In this document: positions 59,651-64,000 of the stretch, piece by piece
Position numbering within the stretch: position 1 is the first letter of the stretch
Layout: each line of letters starts with the position of its first letter
Source: Schoenoplectus triqueter
Taxonomy: Eukaryota > Streptophyta > Magnoliopsida > Poales > Cyperaceae
DNA: 64,000 nucleotides
Direction: 5' to 3'
Assembly (NCBI GenBank): GCA_964058805.1
Contig: CAXKVV010000580.1
Coordinates: 1-64,000 of the forward strand
Notes under the pieces: generated by a model
Told to the model about the DNA's origin: nothing
The model's input: the letters and a program-made list of their open reading frames with translations, nothing else
The model's database searches: none
Program-made: the position numbers and the translations under genes

Positions 59651-61106
59651 AACCATGCTATTAGCATTCAAGTATTAAACTAATTAGCATTAGCATTGAG
59701 TGCAATAAATAATTTTATATATCCCGTAGTGGCAGTGAAATGCTAGAGATAAGTAGAAGCCCTCTGTCAGTGATGTATTCAATTTAAATGATTTGCTTTC
59801 TACATGCATTTATTTTGAATTATTTTATCCATTCCTTTTTATGTCTTTTGCTGGCACTTCTGCTTGTTTCATTTTATTATATATATGTTGTTTTATTTAA
59901 TGTGTGGGTGTGCACACTCTTGGGAGGAGAGAGGGTGGTTGCAGGAAGAGAACCAAACATTAATACAATTACAAAGGAAGTCAGACACCAATCTCATTTT
60001 TCAGCTTGTTATATACTCTTTCAGGAGGCTTGCCACCAATGCTTCCACTACCCATGGCAGCGCTCGTGAGTCTAACAATCACTTTCAAGATAGACAAGAG
60101 CTCAGAGTACAGTCGAGGTGTTGTGGGACAGGCCTTAGAGACCTGCGCAGAGGGCTGTGCTTGGCCAAGCATGCCAATAATTGGTGCCTTGTGGACTCAG
60201 AAAGCCCCTCGCTGGCACCACTTCATAATTCTCTCCTGCACCAGGTCACCCTTTGTTCGAGACAAAGATGCCACTGCACAGCTTACACGCAGCTGCTTTG
60301 AGGCATTCCTGGGTCCCTCCTCCCGTGACAACTCTTATATCTCCTCCTCCCATGGTGTCACCGGCTTTCTTGGCCGGTCGTTGGCTAATAATTCTAACCT
60401 TTGTCCTGGCTTTCTGTTCTTGCGAACTTGCCGCACATTTCATGACACACACTTCATCAGTGAGTTGTTGTTCAAGCTGGTGCTGGAGTGGGCCCGAAAG
60501 ATGGCTGATGAGTGGGCCTCAAGTGAACCTGCAAGGTTGAAATCTGGACGGGCTTCCTTTGCAGCTGCCATTAGCGCAGCTCGCCAGGTGGCAATACTGG
60601 GTGCAAGCATGTTATGTGTGGCAGGGCGCTCTTTATTAGTACAGGTGTTGTTTGAGGAGACGGTACCAACAATTCTGTTGTCGTGGGGTCAGGAAAGATC
60701 AAGTCGGGTTGGCTCCATCTCTTGCATTTTAGAAGGCTATGCCATGTCTTACCTGATGTTTTTCTCAGTCGCGCTTGTATGGGGAATCAAGGCCCAAACA
60801 GCTGTATACAAATTAGGGGGTTTTGAAAGGCGTGCGCGATTGATTTCTACTCACATGGACTTCATGGCCCGGGTTCTGGATGGGCATGTAATCCTAGGTT
60901 GTGATCCTGGCATGTGGAAGGCCCATGTGTCGTGCTTTGTGGGCTTGGTTGTCAGGTTTGCACCGGCTTGGGTGAAACATGTGAAGGTCGGTACATTGGG
61001 GAAATTAGCTAATGGACTCAGGGGGTGGCATGAGTGTGAGCTTGCTTTAGCGCTACTAGAGCTAGGTGGTTCTTCGGCAGTCGATGCAGTTGTAGAGTTG
61101 TTATAA
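50596..61106 (+). CDS. MED33: Mediator tail subunit MED33 (MED5/REF4 family), 12 exons
   Basis: Exons in phase: 50596-50927, 51973-52083, 52590-52916, 54166-54479, 55866-55957, 56210-56537, 56853-57066, 57169-57283, 57815-57982, 58424-59138, 59219-59425, 60025-61106, giving 1334 residues, near the usual size. Family landmarks: WKLLDQAMASKLVYPWHVLALL, LNMPELFNSLLQRLHFIE (exon 3/4 join), SWQETFEALWISALRLLQR, GPTPHLDTRLCMLLAIIPL, AWEVLEAIPFVLEAVLTACA, DLVDFFPASLAGIVSYFSAEITRG, PPMLPLPMAALVSLTITFK and the end LANGLRGWHECELALALL. MED33 (MED5) is a large plant Mediator tail subunit; in Arabidopsis MED5a/b (RFR1/REF4) repress phenylpropanoid genes. Starts at ATG 50596. The exon 4 acceptor is the second AG (gctaggttag), the only one that keeps phase. 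Introns 1, 2, 3, 4 and 11 carry transposon insertions. Exons look intact. Confidence 0.93.
51175..51655. mobile_element. hAT-like MITE in MED33 intron 1 (copy 2)
   Basis: Starts TAGGGTTGCAAGAAAA and shares order and words with 13915-14399: 'gttcgatttgattttag', 'ttttaactatttagt.aataatatatg', 'aatttcaaatcaaa'. The right end is blurred. No ORF. Confidence 0.55.
52163..52377 (-). mobile_element. Probable LINE 3' fragment in MED33 intron 2
   Basis: A run of 12 T (52163-52174) followed by GAAGTAG and 'attttattaac' reads on the minus strand as a LINE-like 3' end with poly(A). Flanking CATGATT copies (52154-52160 and about 52380) are a weak 7-bp candidate duplication. Confidence 0.4.
52960..53365. 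mobile_element. Foldback MITE, AGAGGT family, in MED33 intron 3
   Basis: Ends AGAGGTCGATTAAAATACAA and (inverted) AGAGGTTAACTAAAATACAA. Next to each end is a hairpin, AACGCGTTGCACGG...CCGTGCAACGCGTT, with a 14-bp perfect stem on the left. The arms mirror through 'gtagaaaatcaaattttata'. The left side is a long (TA)n. On the right a 35-bp relic of the TTGGGCTA family (53366-53400) and then (TA)n follow. Confidence 0.8.
53450..53842. mobile_element. Foldback MITE, AGTAAAGTTAG family, in MED33 intron 3
   Basis: Starts AGTAAAGTTAGAGTGCTCC and ends inverted as AGTAAAAGTGTAAAAC. The arms carry GTGCTCCTAAGAGCAC and its mirror GTGCTCTTAGGAG. (TA)n on both sides (53412-53449, 53843-53857). The terminus AGTAAAG is shared with the 18548 family though the rest differs. 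Confidence 0.75.
54727..55434. mobile_element. Tandem foldback MITE, TTGGGCTA family, in MED33 intron 4
   Basis: Starts AGTTGGGCTGTGGTGCTATG and ends CACCGTAGCCTAACT. Two palindromic units share a middle near 55060-55085 ('gctcgtgtgctacggactg'). Family core: 'aagatagctagaaaatca', 'attattatgagccattca'. TA on the left; CT then (TA)n on the right. Confidence 0.75.
59563..59668 (+). mobile_element. Truncated SINE-like insertion with (TTG)n tail in MED33 intron 11
   Basis: A perfect 19-bp duplication TAACCATGCTATTAGCATT occurs at 59563-59581 and 59650-59668. Between them are 68 bp ending in GGCTTTG and about ten TTG units. A long target duplication plus a TTG tail is typical of some plant SINEs. 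The tRNA-like head is missing, so it is 5'-truncated. Confidence 0.75.
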
Positions 61107-61984
61107 TTCTAAGTGTTTTTTTAGTTTAGCTGAACCGTGTAATTTTGAACTTGTTAGCGATTTTTTGCCTTGCTAAAATAATCGCTTCTGATGGAAAGTA
61201 GGATGGATAGTCTCTGTAGCAACTCTTGAATCAAGGAAATAACATGTATTACAATTCACGGTCAAAAATTTAAACTCCCCTTCATATATGTAAATTCGAA
61301 GAAACTTTGTTCTTTATTCGTGAATGCTTTAAGAGAATAACCTGGCTGAAAAACTAGTTTAGTGTTGGACAAATTAATGTTGATTGTAGGTAGGTGAAGC
61401 ATCACAACAGCTATTGCTTTTCCTCAATAATTAATCGTGTTGGTACCGACTTTTATCCTTTCTTTGAATGAGACCAGCAGAAAGCCGGAATGTAATTTGA
61501 GCCTTTTTGTTTGTATATTTCACCTAATGCGCAAAAGATTTTCAAAGGATTGGCTCAATGGCTTTGCATTCAGTGACTGTGACACCGAGAGCAAGTTACA
61601 TTGGTGCCCCCTCGAAGATGAAGAATTATTACCATCATCTGTTCTAATTTCCACCCTTCGACGTTAAGAAATAACATAATGATTGGACTTGGGAGTTGGG
61701 AGGGTCCAGTTACTGCGTTCAATTGCAAAATTCAATGTCTCTCTCTTTAAAAGTTGACAGGCTGCTGAGCGCCACCGAAATTCTCTCTGCGCAACCTTTT
61801 TTTGTCTGTTCCGATTTAAATTATTTGACATTAATATTGTAGTTTAAAAGATTTGACGATAACATGACCATAATCTACATAAATTCAAACTGATTTTTTT
61901 TCTCAATTACAGAAATAAACAGATTATGTGCATGGTCTTAAATACATGTATTTACAATTCAGTTGTCATGATACATTAATTCAT
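61107..61984. other. MED33 3' flank, no further gene seen
   Basis: Probable MED33 3' UTR, then low-complexity unique DNA. The frame at 61437-61667 has no recognisable similarity. Confidence 0.55.
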
Positions 61985-62135
61985 CGGGCCCACGAGAGGG
62001 CCGAGTAATGGTCAGGTTTGATGAGGGATTTTAGATGGTCGAGTTTAAAAATCTTAATTTTTAAGGGGTGAACCCGGTCTTTATCAAGTTTTTCGGACTC
62101 TAAGGACTGTATAAGAGTCAACAGGTAAGGGCCTG

Positions 62136-62189
<54 letters not shown>

Positions 62190-62880
62190 GCTACGATGCT
62201 ACGGGTAGCACGGATGATCCGTGTGCTACGGACCGTTTCTTCATCTTCGAAGTTCAAATAGTCGAACCGACCGGTCAAAATATTTTTCATATACAAATCT
62301 AGTTGGGGACTAAATTTTATATTTTTTAGAATTTTTTAAGATAGCTAGAAAATGACTATTTTTGAATGACTCATAATAATTAAATCAACTGATTTTCTAG
62401 CTATCTTAAAAAATAGTAAAAAAAAAATCTAAAAATTATAAAATTTTATCTCCAACTAGATTTTCATATGAAAAATATTTTGACCGTTCGGATCGACTAT
62501 TTGAACTTTGAAGATGAAGAAACAGTCCATAGCACACGTGTCATCTGTACTACGCGTAGCACCGTAGCCAAATTATATATATATATATATAATGTTAATT
62601 TATATTTTATATAATAATATTAAATTATATTTTTCTGTTTTGACATTTTATTTTATTTTTTTAATTTTCAGATTTTTAAGTGTAATTAATATAAAATATT
62701 AAAGAAAAAAATCTGAGAAGGACATCGGAAAAGATCGAGTTTGATAAGGATATAGAATAATTTGCTTTTTAAAAACTGAGTCTGAATATTATTATTAAAA
62801 AATGATTAGATTAATTTTTTGAGGACCGAATAAAAATTAATTTTTTTAAAAAACCATTTGAGCCGGATTCAAAAGTCGTG
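61985..62880. mobile_element. Non-coding repeat invaded by a foldback MITE (copy 2)
   Basis: Reverse-complement homologue of the repeat at 18186-19945, with 'ttcggactctaagg' (62092) left of the TA tract and 'aatgttaatttatattttat' right of it. The central TA tract is split by the MITE at 62186-62573. Outer ends approximate. Confidence 0.6.
62186..62573. mobile_element. Foldback MITE, TTGGGCTA family, single unit
   Basis: 388 bp: TTTGGCTACGATGCTACGGG... mirrored by ...GCGTAGCACCGTAGCCAAA. Terminal hairpins such as AGCACGGATGATCCGTGTGCT. The arms are mirrored to a loop near 62370-62390. Flanked by (TA)n(GA)n on the left and (TA)n on the right. Confidence 0.85.
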
Positions 62881-63168
62881 CTTTATAGACAGCAGCTGCC
62901 TAGGCTTCTCTCTGTCATCCATTCCCACATTGCCCCTCTTTCTCTCTCATAATTGTTTAACGAATAAATATTAGAAATATTATTAGAATCCCCGCGGTGT
63001 CATCCCCATGAAAAATCTCCATACTTCTCTTTCCTTTTTTTGTCTGATACTTTTCTCTTTCCTATTTTATCACCGCCTTAATAAAGAGATGCCTCTTTTC
63101 ATATAATCTTTTTTTTTTAAATCTAAATATCCTTCATTTTAATTTTCGAACGAACAATTAGCCTCTAA
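62881..63168. other. Intergenic, no gene seen
   Basis: Pyrimidine-rich AT DNA without a supported frame. Confidence 0.5.
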
Positions 63169-63444
63169 GAGCATCCGCATCCCATTGTCAAATTGACTGT
63201 CAAATCTCATTTGACAATTATCATTTAAATTTCAGGGATGCAGAGACTAAGCAAAATTAGACAATTGCCTAAATTTGATAGTCCGTTTGACAAACCACGT
63301 CAGCGTAAAAGCAGAAAATTAATTACGAAAGTGCCATTTTGATAATTTCATTCTATTCAGGGATGCCACTCTTAAAATGAATTGTCAATTTGATGATGTG
63401 ACATAAAAAATTAATTTTGACAATCGGCACCGATGCGGATGCTC
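63169..63444. mobile_element. Tourist-like (PIF/Harbinger-type) MITE
   Basis: 276 bp with inverted ends GAGCATCCGCATC and 3-bp TAA duplications (63166-63168, 63445-63447). 'attgtcaaa/tttgacaat' words repeat near both ends. Size, TIR style and TAA target fit Tourist-like MITEs. Confidence 0.85.
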
Positions 63445-63447
63445 TAA

Positions 63448-64000
63448 CAGATCCTCCCATGACTCTCTTTCACAATTGTTTGTTATAGTTTTTAAATAAT
63501 GAAGAGATATTAGTGAAGGCAAAAGAAAACACCATACACATGAAGAGGCACAAAAGAAGATCATGAGAAGACTTAGTCAATCTATCATTTCCGTCGTATT
63601 GCTTGAAATGATTTATTATCAGCATGTAACAATTATTTTTGTTGGTAAACATGTCTAATTTATCTCGTTACATACACGGATTATGAAATCCACTTGTGTC
63701 TTTGGACCATCTTAACCCATTGAATTCATTTGAATTTTTGAAAATATCTTTTGTTTTTTTATATTTTTTATCATCCAGAATGTGCTTTACATTAGTCAAT
63801 TTTTTGAACTGAGATGCGGGCAAAGGAAAAAAACAATTTTATTTATTTATTTATTTCGTTCTTTATCCTACAAAAGTTGGTCAATTAAATCCTTCTTATA
63901 TACTTCGTGTTTGTTCTGGCCATTCGATTTTATATTTAATTTGCAAAGACGTTTCATTTGTAAATATTTGGGAGCATCTTATTTTGATTTTTTTTCCTAA
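63448..64000. other. Intergenic to window end
   Basis: AT-rich, only short chance frames on both strands. No recognised feature. Confidence 0.5.

Noticed and set aside
60246..60540. Overlapping frames on both strands across MED33 exon 12
   Set aside because: They are shadows of the 1082-bp coding exon.
1..64000. CRISPR arrays, operons, rRNA and tRNA genes
   Set aside because: Tandem repeats seen are microsatellites or transposon parts; no spaced identical repeats or tRNA cloverleaf signatures were noticed by eye.

Overview
This window looks like nuclear DNA of a flowering plant, most likely a eudicot. It is AT-rich, carries long introns with GT/AG borders, contains four recognisable plant genes, and is dominated by plant-type transposable elements (Athila-type Ty3, Ty1/copia, hAT, Mutator-like, Tourist-like, LINE and SINE remnants). 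I cannot name the species from sequence alone. No rRNA, tRNA or CRISPR array was seen.

Layout. 1-1111 is a minus-strand copia-like LTR cut by the window edge. 1138-11312 is a complete, young Athila-type Ty3 retrotransposon with near-identical LTRs, a 5-bp target duplication, a tRNA-Asp primer site and one uninterrupted gag-pol frame, but no intact env-like gene. 11318-20005 is gene-poor and full of nested inverted-repeat elements. 20575-27491 (+) is a five-exon cytochrome P450 of the CYP714 family, with one GC-AG intron. 29719-31355 (+) is a reticulon-like protein gene. Converging on it at 31994-33660 (-) is the nuclear gene for the plastid YCF54/LCAA protein of chlorophyll synthesis. 33863-50255 is again repeats: a Mutator-type MITE, foldback elements, two oppositely oriented Athila-like solo LTRs, and an old copia element that carries one of those solo LTRs in its gag and a 2.6-kb hAT element in its 3' LTR. 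50596-61106 (+) is a 12-exon gene for a Mediator tail subunit of the MED33 (MED5/REF4) family. 61107-64000 holds more MITEs and no gene.

The four genes are not an evident pathway cluster: gibberellin or terpenoid-type oxidation (CYP714), ER shaping (reticulon), the chlorophyll cyclase step (YCF54) and transcription (MED33). Their coding exons are intact by eye when joined in phase.

The most interesting signal is a group of foldback MITEs of at least four sequence types. All sit inside (TA)n microsatellites and carry an extra self-complementary hairpin close to the terminus. Two copies of one larger repeat (18.2-19.9 kb and 62.0-62.9 kb, inverted relative to each other) have each been invaded at the same internal TA tract by a different foldback family. 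Intron 3 of MED33 is almost wholly made of such elements, starting just after the splice donor. Other useful details are an 18-bp LINE-tail insertion with a 9-bp target duplication, a 68-bp SINE-like insertion with a 19-bp target duplication, and several hAT or Mutator MITEs with intact target duplications close to gene starts.
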